This document shows positions 45,776 through 56,668 of a stretch of DNA of 64,000 nucleotides, piece after piece. Each line of letters starts with the position of its first letter. The first letter of the stretch is position 1. The notes beneath the pieces were generated by a model, which was not told the origin of the DNA, did no database searches, and was given only the letters and a program-made list of their open reading frames with translations. The position numbers and the translations under genes are program-made. Source of the stretch: Neoceratodus forsteri (taxonomy: Eukaryota; Chordata; Ceratodontiformes; Ceratodontidae); contig CM028136.1 in NCBI GenBank assembly GCA_016271365.2, forward strand, positions 466,362,001-466,426,000, written 5' to 3'.

Positions 45776-46045
45776 GGGTTTCCAACCGTAACACCCCACC
45801 CCTACCCCGCAGACGCTGACAGGAGTAGGGAGTGTGCCTTGGGGTCGTCGGCCCCAACACTCACCCCATGCCACCCCAACCACCACCCTGCACATGCCAA
45901 CAGGCATCAGGGGGTGTGCCTTGGGGTAGTCAGCCCTAACGCTCAACCCATTCCATAAGGAAATAACCCAAGATGGGTACAGTATAGGAGAATGGGGTGA
46001 GCATTAGAGCCGACGACCCCAAGGCACACCCCCAATGCCTGTCAG
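45776..46045. repeat. G/C-rich direct and inverted repeat cluster
   Basis: The word tgtgccttggggt with about 40 following bases occurs at about 45834 and 45917 in direct orientation, and as its complement (accccaaggcaca) at about 46016. The arms 45902-45956 and 45988-46043 form an inverted pair. A related ggggtgggcattagggtt is at about 57148. No coding capacity. Confidence 0.75.
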
Positions 46046-46272
46046 TATGTGGAGAGTATATCAAGCTTGGTAATGTGAGGGTGAGAGGGTGCCAGCAGAC
46101 ACCAGGGATACGGGAAAATAGGCGGGTAGGGGATGGCACTAGACAACCAGGCTCTGTACGACACTGTGAACCTTGCCTGTGGAAACAAGCTACCTCCCTG
46201 AGGAAACAAGCTACCTTCCCACGTAAAATGGAAATTATGTACTTACCGTAATTCTTGATCTTCTTGGACGGA

Positions 46273-46718
46273 GTCACCATAGAAACATAGAATTTGACAG
46301 CAAATAAGGACCGCTTGGCCCACCCAGTCTGCCCATTTCCCTACCTAATGGATAAGCTGCAGATCCTAGTTAACCAGCAGCCTACTTCTTCCTACACCCA
46401 CCCCCTAGAATTGCCTTATGACTGTCCCATGCATGCTTGAATTCCACCACTGTTTTTGACTCCACGACCTCCTCCGGAAGGTCGTTCCATGCATCCACAA
46501 CCTCTCTGTGAAAAATACTTCCTTAAATTACCTCTGAGCCGCCCAAATCTTCAAATTGTGCCCCTTGTTCTTGCACACCTCTTTTTGAAAGATGCTACCT
46601 CTTTGACTTTGTTGATTCTTTGAGATACTTGAAAGTTTCTATCATGTCCCCCCTCTCTCTCCTTTCCTCGAGACTATACATATTAAGCTCCTTAAGTCTC
46701 TCTTCATATGTCTCATTC
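46273..46718 (-). mobile_element. CR1-like LINE 3' fragment inserted in the DIRS-8 terminal repeat
   Basis: Read on the minus strand: YEERLKELNMYSLEERRE-like sequence from 46715, then frameshifts, then MHGTTFRRRSWSQK-type remnants of the RT C-terminus, ending tgctgtcaaattctatgttt and ctatgg at 46273. The same tail is at 29599 and, in part, at 4150-4172. It separates ttggacggagtcacc from the rest of the DIRS-8 left repeat. Confidence 0.85.
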
Positions 46719-47639
46719 ACACTAATGGGACTATGATGGAGGCCCTAGGACCCCGTGGGAGCCAAAAATCTTCAGGAAAGCTGGCGCCGGGATAGGACTG
46801 CATATGCGCGGGGCTGTGAGGCTAGCTCGTGCCATATAGGCTATCTTAGTGTTGCCCCTCCAACAGCCTCAGCACCTTGTCGACCGAGGAGGTGCAGCGT
46901 AAACCAACGAAAGAAAACCGAACCCTAACTTGTAGGCATATGAAGGCCCGGATGACCCATTTAAGAAGGGTCAATTCAACAATGTTTTCACAGCCCGAAC
47001 AACAAGGAAGTGAAGACCAAAACAGAATGCGTGAGCTTGGGGGAGGGTGGGAGGCGTGGAATGAGTGGTGGAGACTCCATCCAAGAAGATCAAGAAGAAA
47101 AATTACTCACCTTAGTAATTGCTTTTCTCTCATGGAGTCTTGCTATTATAACATTAGCAGTCAGCCACTGCAGCTGAACTGCCCCGGAGAGGAAGGGAGT
47201 TAACTCCAGAGGATCTGAGTTCTACAGCGAGGGCGCTGTGATTAAAGTTTCATCTGGCAGTTTCAAATGAAACTGTCAGATCTTTACGAGCTAACATCAA
47301 AGAACAGAAAGTCTGTGTGGAAAACTACACTAGCCCATGGCTACCTACTAGTAGTAGTAACAACAATATAAACAACAAAGAACACCCAGAACCATAATAA
47401 CAAAATTGATGGTATTATGGTTCGCTTTACCACCCTTGACAAGCACATTATGAACCCCCCCTTTCCCCCAAGACTCAAGTCCAGGAAGGGGCAATATAAA
47501 TAACCTAAATGAAAGCAACCAGATCCCTAACCCAAAGGAAAGAGGGTAAAGGGATAACTACAATGGCATGACACAGTGCTTGCACCAATTCGCCACCCCT
47601 ACCCAAGTAGAGGTTCTGAGAGGGGCAGGGAGGGTGGAT

Positions 47640-47735
47640 ATAATAGCAAGACTCCATGAGAAGAAAAGCAATTACTAAGGTGAGTAATTTTTTCTTCAAA
47701 CACCATGAAGTCTTGCTATATTATAACATCAGCAG
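47640..47735 (-). repeat. DIRS-9 internal complementary region
   Basis: tataatagcaagactccatg, then gagaagaaaagcaattac, is complementary to the left outer end (47105-47150). caccatgaagtcttgctata, then acatcagcag, is complementary to the right end (52715-52768). The donor-like AAG/gtgagt begins at 47677 and CAG is at 47733-47735. Confidence 0.87.
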
Positions 47736-47779
47736 ATTACACAGCAGTACCTCCATGGAGGAGGGTCAGAACCTACTTA

Positions 47780-48760
47780 GGAAATGGGCTCTGAAGCACA
47801 GCTGTGCCAAACCGAGCATCTCTCCTGGACTGGACATCCAGGGAATAATGCTTGGTAAAGCTGTGAACTGTCTTCCAGGTAGCAGCTTGACAAATCTCCA
47901 GAATGGGAATGTCCCTAAGCCGCTAGAGACGCAGCTGTACCCCTGGTGGAGTGGGCCTCAATCCTGAGGGGGTACTCACCTAGTTTCTGATAACAGAATT
48001 GATACAAGAAACAATCCACCTTGCAATTGTTCTCTTAGTGGCAGGTTTTCCTTGCCAACCTCGCCATAGGTAAGAAACAGTTGGAGGGATTCAACCTATG
48101 ACCTCTGGTGCCTCTAAATAGTAGCTTAAGGCTCTTTTGACATCCAAGCTGTGCAGTCTCCTCTCACCTGAGGAAGAATGCTCAGTGAAAATACTGGGAG
48201 AGAGATAGATTGATTCAGGTGGAAATCAGAAACCACCTTAGGCAAAAACTTTCTATTAGTCCTAAGGACTCACTTATCTCTGTGGAAAGAGATAAAATCT
48301 TCTTCCACTGACAGGGCCTGTAACTCACTTATCGTCTGGCAGAGTGATAGCTACTAGGAAAGCAGTTTTCCAAGTTAAATACTTGAGCTCTGCTGAAGAC
48401 AGAGGCTCAAAGGGGGTTGCATTAACTGAGCAATGCAAATATTCAGGTCCCAGGCGGGAGCTGGTTCTCAAAAGGAGGGTTAGTGAAGTAACCCTTTAAA
48501 AACTTGGAGAACACAGGGTGAGAAGAAAGGAGGCAGGCTTCCTGCTGACACAAAAGCAGAGACAGCTGCCAGATGAACCTTCAGGGTAGCTGGTCCAAGG
48601 CCTAGGAATTCAGAAGGACCAAATATTCCAGAAGAATGGGAAGATCAGCAGATTCTGGGATAATCTGCCTCTCAGAGCACCAGATGGAAAACCTCTTCCA
48701 CTTAGAATTATAAGTGGCTCTAGTGGAAGGCTTCCTAGAAGCCTTTAAAATATCCATGAT
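47780..48760 (-). pseudogene. DIRS-9 tyrosine recombinase
   Basis: N-terminus MDILKASRKPSTRATYNSKW followed by KRFSIWCSE near 48755-48690. The remainder follows DIRS-7 base for base with many single-base losses, for example at the first Arg box near 48335 and the H-x-x-R box near 47940. No long frame survives. Confidence 0.8.
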
Positions 48761-48779
48761 ACCTTGAGAAAGGTGTAAG

Positions 48780-50650
48780 TCAGCAATTCTAGCTCTCAAG
48801 AGCCAAGCCTTGAGGTGGAGGGATTTGAGGTCCGATACCACACTCTCCCTGTGCACAGGCCAGTAAGTCGTGGACTCTGGGTAGGCTCAGGGCAGGGTGG
48901 ACTGCCAAGGACAGAAGCAGAGGGTACCAGGGCTGTCTGGCCCAATCTGGGGCAATCAGAATCACTCTGCAAGGTTGAGATCTGATTTTTACTAGTACCC
49001 GAAAAGAAGAGGAAAGGAGGGAAGGTATACAGGAACTTCCCTTTCCAGTCCAACAGAAAGGCGCCCAGAGGGACTGAGCCCAGTACTGGAGGCCTGCAAC
49101 AGAAAAGAGGAAGTTGATGGTTGTCTGGGGCTGCAAAGATCTATCTGAGGAGTGCCCATCTGGCAAAGACGGACCCCAGCACTTGTGGATTCAGAGCCCA
49201 TTCGTGATGGCCCTGAGAAATTCTGCTGAGGGCGCCCGCCAGGACATTGTCCTTCCCGGGAGGTGAACCGCTATCAGGGAGGTGTTCAGGCAGTAGGCCA
49301 GAGATCACAACTTCATTGCTCGTGCACAAGGCTGAAGACCGAGTGCCCTTGTTGTTGATGTACCACATTGTGGTGGTATTGTCTGTCCTGACTTGAACCA
49401 CTTTGTTCTGGACAGAATCTGAAAACACCAAGAGCTAAAAAGACAGCCTGAGTTCCAACAGATTGATGTGAGCAGAGATTCCTGAGGAGACCACACCCCT
49501 GGGTGGCAAGATCGCCTAGGTAAGCCCCCACCCAACAGGGAGGCATCCGTGGAGAGGGTGAGGGAGGAGAAATGGGAAATGAAGGGAACCTCTGTCTTAA
49601 ATTGCCTGACCTGCCACCAGTGGAGGGCTAGGATCAGAGTTTGAGTAACTGGAACCAACTTGGTAAGGGGGTCCTTCCTTTGAGACCAATAGGCCCTCAA
49701 ATGGAACTGAATGTCCCTCATCTGGAATCTTGCTCCTGCACGACAGCTGTGGAAGCAGCCATGTGCCCAAGGAGTTGCAGAAAATGCCTTGCTGGTCGAG
49801 ACCCTGGAGGGTAAAGGAGGATGCCAGGGCGATGAGTCTGTCCACCCTTTCCGAGGGAAGAAAAGCCCTGGCTAACCTTGTGTTCAATTCATGCCTATGA
49901 AAGTTAGGACCTGAACCGGTTCCAGAACTGACTTTGGTAAGTTTAGCAGGAATCCCAGGGAAGTGAGAAGCTGCTGGTGACTTGCAAATGGTTTCACCTG
50001 ACCTGGAGACTGACCCACAATGAGCCAGTCGTCCAGGTAGGGAAACACAGCAACCCCTTGCCTTTCTAAGTGAGCCACTACTACAGCGAGACATTTTGTG
50101 AATACCCTTGGCGAGAGGTCAGGCCAAGGGCATTGCCCTGAACTGGTAGTGGCCTGAGGGCAGTTCAACCTGAGGTACTTTTGGTGAGAAGGCCTGATCA
50201 GAACATGAAAATAGGCATCCTGAGGTCCAGGGAAGCTAGCCAGTCCGCTGGCCTTAGGGAAGGCAATATCATTGTGAGTCAACATTTTGAACTTTGGTTT
50301 CAAAAGATGCTTGTTCAGGTACCTTTAAATCTAGAATGGGCCTCCATTCTCCTGTCTTTTGGGGTAAGAAAGTATCTTGAATAAAGCCCCTTGCCCTGAT
50401 GGCAAGGAGGAACCCTTTCCACTGCTTTGCAGTCCAGAAGAGAAGAAACTCTGCTTCCAAAGCAAGGGCTTTGAAGGATTTGTAGGGGAAAATGTCTGGC
50501 TCTCATCTTTGGAAAGTGTTTGAAGCTGAGAACCAGACCCTGGCCTATTACCTCCAGAACCCATCTGTCCGTAGTTAGGGACAGCCAGTTCCGGCTGAAA
50601 TAGGCCAACCTGCCCCCCACTGGTACAGGAGAATCGGCCCTGGGCACCCC
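48780..50650 (-). pseudogene. DIRS-9 pol: RT, RNase H, methyltransferase-like segment
   Basis: RT start near 50630 (LAYFSRNWLSLTTDRWVLEV), RT core 50303-49884 with VFTKCLAVVVAHLERQGVAV and the intact catalytic box FPYLDDWLIVGQ. RNase H near 49720-49330: LSTDASLLGGG (a Trp-Gly changed to Gly-Gly) and RTDNTTTMWYINN. The C-terminal segment is at 49166-48789. At least six frameshifts. Confidence 0.86.
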
Positions 50651-50659
50651 ATCAGGGTG

Positions 50660-52281
50660 CCTGCTTAGCAGCAGCCTTAGGCTGAGGGGAGGGGGACGGT
50701 CTACTTGTGCCTCGTCTACCCCTGCCTCTGAAGAAACCCCTCTGCTAGACAGCAGAGGAGGCTTGAAATTGGTAAAAGGCCTGGAAAAGGCCTGCCCTTA
50801 CCTCTGGGAGCATGCCTTGTGGCATGGCATGCTTCTCCTTAGCCTGGCACTTTTGTAGGTAGTTCTGTATTCATCCATCTTTTCATATAGTTTTCTGTTT
50901 GCTCCCAAACAGAGAATTTCCCACTACAGGAAAATCCATAGCCTTTGACTGGGTATCTTGGGACAGATTAGTGCATCTGAGCCATGCCAACCCACGGAAA
51001 GCTACAGAAGTGGCCATGACCCTAGAGGAAACATCATTAACATCAACAGCAGTATGAAATTGAACTTAGAGGCTTCAATGCCATCAGCAGCCACCTGTTC
51101 CAACTCACTAGCCAGCTGGCCATGGGCCTGCTTGGCTAACTGCAATACTGTGTCCCACCTAGATTTCTGATATCTAGCCACATAAGCCATATAATTTGCC
51201 TGCCTGAGTCCCAAAGAAGCTGCCATATACTGTTTCTTCGCCATGGCATCAATCTTCCTGGAATCCTTATCAGGAGGATGTGAGGCCAGAGGAATATTAG
51301 CCTTGTCACAGGCTGCAGCTTGTACCACACCTACATGACTACACTGTTGAGTAAGGAAGTCTGTATCCGAGCCTGACAAAGTATACCTTCTGTCCATTTT
51401 TTTATCTACAGGAGGGACAGAATGAGGATTTTTTAAAATCTTTGTTGTTTGCTTCCTAAATGACTTATGCAAAGGAATAGACAGCCTCCTAGACTCTGGA
51501 ATATCCATCATTTCCACATAATCAGGCTCCTCTTGCTCATCCACAGCCTCTAAAGGAAGCTGGAGGGTTTCTCATGACCTTTTGTAAAAAATAAAGAAAG
51601 AAGGGACTCAGACAGAATAGGAGGAGATTCTAAAGGTCTGTCTGGAGAAATGTCCGCTCAATGGGCACGCCCAGACCCCCCAGCCACACATATATTGATC
51701 AAATTCTCCTCCCTCCTGTGGTTCATAAAATCCTCAACTTCAAAATCCTGAACCACTGGGACTGAACGAACCAACCTTTACCAACTGTTGGTGGTTCTAC
51801 AGATCCCTGAGACAGTGACTGGACAATCTGAATGGCTTTAGCTATCTCTGCAGCAGTTGGAGACACAATTTTGGACCCCAAACCTACTGATTTCCTTGTC
51901 TTTTACTGGGACTGGTTCCTCTGAACCAGCCTTCCTTTGCCCGAGGAAGTCTCGCCTGGTCAGAGGGCACTCCTCTGGTCCAGTGGGTACTGGACCGGCT
52001 GGCCATCCGGTCAGCGGACTTTTTGGTCTCTCATCCCTGAGCCGCCCAATCTCTTTCCAGGGTGGCTGCAGGAAATTTTTTACACACCTGGCAGTCTGAC
52101 AGGAGGTGGTCAGCCCCCAGACAATAAACACAAGTGGTGTGTGGGTCAGCCTTGGCAAAGGCCTCCCCACAGACATCACAGTGTTGAAACCCAGTGGGCC
52201 CGGTTTTTCCTTTGGGTTTCTCAGACAGAATGCCAGCCTAACCAAAACTTGCCCTTTTGATGGCAGTGCCAGGCAAGACAC
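50660..52281 (-). pseudogene. DIRS-9 gag
   Basis: The frame 51544-51002 (180 codons) begins MDEQEEPDYVEMMDIPESRR and includes YTLSGSDTDFLTQQCSHVGV, VQAAACDKANIPLASHPPDK and YQKSRWDTVLQLAKQ, the same core as DIRS-7. The N-terminal Cys module (about 52200-52090) and the basic tail (50850-50680) lie in other frames. Confidence 0.84.
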
Positions 52282-52589
52282 CCTTATCGGTTCCTAACCG
52301 TGTCACGGGTATTTGAAAAAAACGTTATAATTCTGTTTTTTTTTTTAGAACCGATAAGAACCGGGAACCGCACTCTAAAACCCACTGTACACTTTTAAAA
52401 TGTAGAAATAACGAACCGATAATTTTCCACACAGACTTAAAATTTAGTACTTACGGTTACCAGATAGAGCTTTAAAACCGAAATGCGGTAAAAATAATGA
52501 CTTTTGCCGGTTCAAATGAACCGTAAAATACTCGCTTGAACCGAGAATGAACCGAGCTGAAGGAGCTGATCTCCGGAGCGACTGTTCAG
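52282..52589. other. DIRS-9 5' untranslated region
   Basis: Non-coding leader with repeated aaccg/cggtt words (gaaccgataagaaccgggaa) like those in the DIRS-3 and DIRS-7 leaders. Confidence 0.6.
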
Positions 52590-52820
52590 TGAAGCGGAGT
52601 AAAGAATCTAACAGTTTCATTTGAAACTGCCAGATAGAGCTTTGGGCACAGCGCCCTCGCGATGTAGAACTCCAGATCCTCTGGAGTTAACTCCTTCCTC
52701 TCCGGGGCAGTTCAGCTGCAGTGGCTGACTGCTAATGTTATAATATAGCAAGACTTCATGGTGTTTGAATTACGGTAAGTATGTAGTTTCCACATCTTCC
52801 TGGGCTAAAGTCTCCGCCAC

Positions 52821-53600
52821 TCATTCACACTTATGGGATAGTACTGAGCTAAAAATCCTCCCCCCAATAGGGCAGTAGGAAACTGAGCTCACTAAGGACA
52901 GAATTCCATAAGGACTGTTCTGCCAAAGAAAGAAAACTGTCTGGCATGGGCATCCAGAACATAGTGCTTTTGCAAAGGTATGCACTGAGCTCCAACTCGC
53001 CGCCTTGCAGAAGTCTACAAAAGGTACATTACAAATCTCCGCTAGGAAAGCTGCAACCACTCCGGTAGAGTGCTGTGAACCCAGCCTTCCAACTTGACCT
53101 GTGCTATGGACTAGTAGAGTTGAAGACATGCTACTAACCAAGCTGAAATACAACATCTCATGGCAACAGGCCAACCCAGCCGAGGCATGCAGGAAGATAC
53201 AAAAGTTGCTCGGATGCGTATCTCTTCCTTCTGTTGATGTAGGATCGCAGAACCTTCTTAACATCCAGAGAAATGAAGTAAGCACTATCCTTTATTCTGG
53301 AATTAACAAAGAAAGTAGGGAGAAGTAAAACCTGACTAACGGTAACCGAGCCAATGACAAGCTGTCTACTGGCTCAAGCTAGACCGAAAATGCACAGAGG
53401 CATACCTTCACTGCTGAGTAATGCAGACCTGCGTTCGACAAGTCCAAGAAGCACCCTAAGACCTTACTTGGTGGGCAACTGAAGGGTCCAGATGGGACTT
53501 GCACACCAGATGGAGAAGGGATTTCACTTAGCCACGTAGACCCTCCTGGTGGAAGGCCTATGCATGGCTTAGAAGATGTCTGCGATGGTCTGGGAAACCT
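52821..53600 (-). pseudogene. DIRS-8 tyrosine recombinase remnant
   Basis: Sense frame 53285-52821 includes LLVHSTGQVGRLGSQHSTGV, then VAAFLAEICNVPFVDFCKAA and SWSSVHTFAKALC. The catalytic HSTR is HSTG and the terminal Tyr position is disrupted. The upstream recombinase part is barely recognisable. Confidence 0.75.
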
Positions 53601-54930
53601 AAAACTTGCCCACTTCCATTTTCTGAGGAGCCCGACATGGAGATGACGGAAACGCAGGTTAGGATGGACTAAAGTCTTTGTGTCAGAGGTCTGGTCATAG
53701 AGGGAGTCGCCTCGGGTGAACTTCTAACAGACTGTTTATCAATGCAAATCATATCTGCCGAGGCCAGTGTAGGATTATGAAAATCATCCTGGCCTCCTGT
53801 GCCTACAACTTGTGCAGCACCCTCCGAATTAAGGGAAGAGGAGGAAAATGTACACGGAGCGTCTTGTCAGGATGTATTTACTGCAGTAGACATGAAAACC
53901 AGGGTCTGGATTTCTGAAGCAGTATAGAGGCAGTACTGCATTCAGAAGGGATGCAAAAAGGGGCAGGTCCGAACTGCCCCGCTCGCTGAAAGCGCGTGCA
54001 TGAAATCTGAACTGCCGCATCTTGCTTAAGGTACCACTCTCACAACCTCATTGCAGAGAAGGTAAGAGGGTGCCCCACCCTGCTTGCTGATGCAATACAT
54101 CACAGCTCTGTCGTCAATCCAAAGTAGGATCACTTTGTGGCAGAGGGCATCCTTCAGGACTTTGCTTGTAAGATAGCTCTTATCTCTAAGAAATTTATGA
54201 AAAGATGAGGTTCCTCCTTGCTCCACACCAGAGTGTGGAGGTCTGGACAGTGAGCTCCCTATGAGAGATTTTATACGGAGGATTGCAGATGCATGGTCAG
54301 AGACCACTGCTTGCTGCGGGGGATGCCCAGAGAACCAGCATCCGCTCAACCGAAAGGGGCCTGAATAAAGTCGTTTTCCATGATGTAATGAGACATCTGA
54401 AGATGTCGTTTCTTCCGTCCTCTGGAATGAAAACTAACGCCCTGGAGGTATCCAGGAGGACTCCTAAGAAGAGGGGTTGCTGGGAAGATAATACTGGCAC
54501 CGTCCAAGAATCAGAAAACCCCCTGGACAGAACCGAGAAGCTCTGGCAACTGCCTCCTGTGTCTCTTGCCTGGATGGGCTAGCTAGAAGCCAGATGTCCA
54601 GGAAGTGAAGACGTGAATGCAGAAGTTTTAGTGAACTCCTCCCTTAACAGGTTCCAAGGTTGACAAATGGCGCATGCCGCCTGTTATCTTGGAAACAGAC
54701 GCAATGGAAATAGGAACCTGTGCTCCATTCTGCTGGGGAACAACTTCTACTGCACAGTTCCCGCAGAGGCCCCGTATCTTAGAAGCAATAAGAGTGTGAC
54801 TGAGAGGCGGACAGACTGGGCTGCCATCTGGGTGGAAGGTCTGGGGAAATCTTCGAAATTGGGAGAGTATCCTTTTTGGACAATCCTGATGACTCATATG
54901 TCCACTGTAATGGACTTCCACCGACTATAA
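53601..54930 (-). pseudogene. DIRS-8 pol remnant (RT, RNase H)
   Basis: RNase H motif LLWIDDRAVMYCISKQGGAP near 54130-54080. The RT catalytic region near 54605-54575 reads as an altered FLDIW in place of YLDDW. The upstream frame has a MEVHYSGHMSHQDC-type remnant where DIRS elements have the palm. Older than the other copies by its decay. Confidence 0.65.
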
Positions 54931-56499
54931 AACCGAATCAAAACGCCCCTCTTACCGCCGAGAGGCGTCCCCCTCAGACAGCTGAGGTAGGACCCAAGCT
55001 GGATCCACAGAGGTTGGTACAGGGCGCTTTGGGGCTCTGTGCCCTCCACTGGGTTGGTTCCTGATAAAGGCACCTAGGCCTTTACCTTGAAGGGACTGCC
55101 TGTTACAAGAATGTCGAAGGTCCCGTTCCTCTGAGAGGCAGCAGGTACCACCTGTTTAAATGGCAGTCATATTGTTCTGAGTGGCCTCCAGAATTCAACC
55201 TGAGGGCCGGACAGATAAGCACTATCAAGATGTTAACCACCTGCTGCCAGCAGCAGCTGCCCTACAGGCAGAGTCGTAGGCATCCATAAAAGCTTTCAGC
55301 TAATAATTAGATTCCAGGAGGCTCTCAACCATTGCACTGTGTTCTACAGGGTGTATTCGTACTGAGGAATGTAGGAACTCAAGACACAGAAGTCTGCTTT
55401 GGTCCACAGATGAAGACTGAAATGTTATGGTGGACCCCATATCCCCGAGGAAAAAGAACTGGAAAGAAGATATTCCATCACACTGGTACAGAAGGCTTGC
55501 ATTCCAGCCTATAAAATGAGTCATTCGCTGCGTCTTCGACAAAGCAGACTAGGGAAAGACTCATCCAGATCCACTTCTACCCTAAAATGACTTCCAAACG
55601 GCAGGTCTAGCCCAGGAACACAGAAGGCGCTACCACCTGGATTGGTGAAGAGTTCAGCGCCATCCACGGCGCCAGCACCACACACGGCACTAGACCCAAT
55701 GCCAGACCTGGCATCAAACGGCACCAGCACCAAACACGGCACCAGAACCGCTGCTACCTGAAGAAAGGGGGGGGGCGGTACCCGTGCTGGCTCCTGCAGG
55801 AGAAAGGAGAGGAGGTAGGCACCAATAGAGTTTGCACCGGGCACATCCCGGCCCGACTGAGGCCCAGCGGCTCCGAGGCCCCAGAACCGGGTCCACTGGC
55901 CAAGACAACTGGGCAGAGGCTGTACCCCCACTCAAAAAAAAAAAAAAAAAGAGTGGCCCAGAGGTGAAACTGCTCACAGGAACCCCATAGAGGACAGAGA
56001 CAGGATCCAGTGCAGAAGACTGCGACTGTTAAGAGTGGAGCCACAGAGGAACCCACCGGAGTCGGTTCAGGCCTACCGCTCTCCACCACCGATGAACCCC
56101 GCGCAGACATACCAGAGGATGACCTCAAGTGGTACCGATTCTTCCACAGGCAGGAGGAAGAAGAGCTCGCGGTCATGCGGAGTCAGGTCCCGGAACCTCT
56201 ACCTTTGTGCTGCTGGCGGAGTATCCTCCCCCCAAAGGGCAGAGGACCAGACACAGCCCCACTGCCATCACAGCTTTCAAACGAAGTCTCCCTAGTACCA
56301 TCACTGCTACCATCTAGGGCCAACTACTACTTCTTCCCCTTCCTTTTCTTTTTTTTTTAAATAAGAAAAGAACACTAAAAATGATAAGTTAAATGAATAC
56401 TGAATGGTTATAGCTGTTGTTGTACAGACGAAGAATGGACTCTCGCAGGCGCGCAACACTGCCATCGAAGCACACTCGATGGCGGGAGAAAAGGAACTG
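54931..56499 (-). pseudogene. DIRS-8 gag and leader, poorly preserved
   Basis: Placed by position between pol and the right terminal repeat. No gag core is readable with confidence. The stretch 55640-55760 carries a repeated ggcaccag/acggcac word, and A and T runs occur at 55935-55951 and 56350-56359. Confidence 0.45.
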
Positions 56500-56668
56500 A
56501 GGTGGTTGGAGGGTTGACGCAGAGACAGCATATACAGCATGAGCTAGCCTCGCGGCGGTCCTATCCCAGCGCCGGCCCTCCTGAAGATGTTTGGCTCCTG
56601 CGGGGTCCCAGCACCTCCAGCATAGTCCCATTATTGTGAATGAGTGGTGGGGACTTTTAGTCCAAGAA
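56500..56668 (-). repeat. DIRS-8 right (sense 5') inverted terminal repeat
   Basis: Complement of the left repeat at 46719-46830 (agtcccattattgtgaatga, then gtggtggggactttt). It ends tccaagaagat. Confidence 0.8.

Larger units (their letters stand above)
47096..52768 (-). mobile_element. DIRS-9: full-length DIRS element inserted in the ICR of DIRS-8
   Basis: Left repeat 47100-47290 and right repeat 52590-52768 are complementary (cagtttcatttgaaactgcc, then gttcagctgcagtggctgac). ICR 47640-47735. Related to DIRS-7 but distinct in its outer repeats. It is inserted after gatcaagaa, before ttacggtaagt. The intact form of this site is read as its complement in the DIRS-8 left repeat (46241-46260). 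Confidence 0.9.
46225..56668 (-). mobile_element. DIRS-8: old DIRS element with two insertions
   Basis: Left terminal repeat 46225-46272 continuing at 46719-46830, ICR 47060-47095 plus 52769-52840, right terminal repeat 56500-56668. Matching words include cctgaagatgtttggctcct on the right versus agccaaaaatcttcagg on the left, and gtgaatgagtggtgg in both. The coding part (52821 to about 56400) is strongly decayed. A CR1 tail sits in the left repeat and DIRS-9 sits in the ICR. Removing both leaves about 4.3 kb, so it has internal deletions. Confidence 0.83.

Noticed and set aside
45776..46045. CRISPR-like or regulatory array
   Set aside because: This is vertebrate-type repeat DNA; copies are few, one is inverted and spacers are unequal.
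55640..55760. Coding minisatellite
   Set aside because: The repeated ggcaccag words lie in a degraded DIRS-8 leader/gag with no sustained frame.
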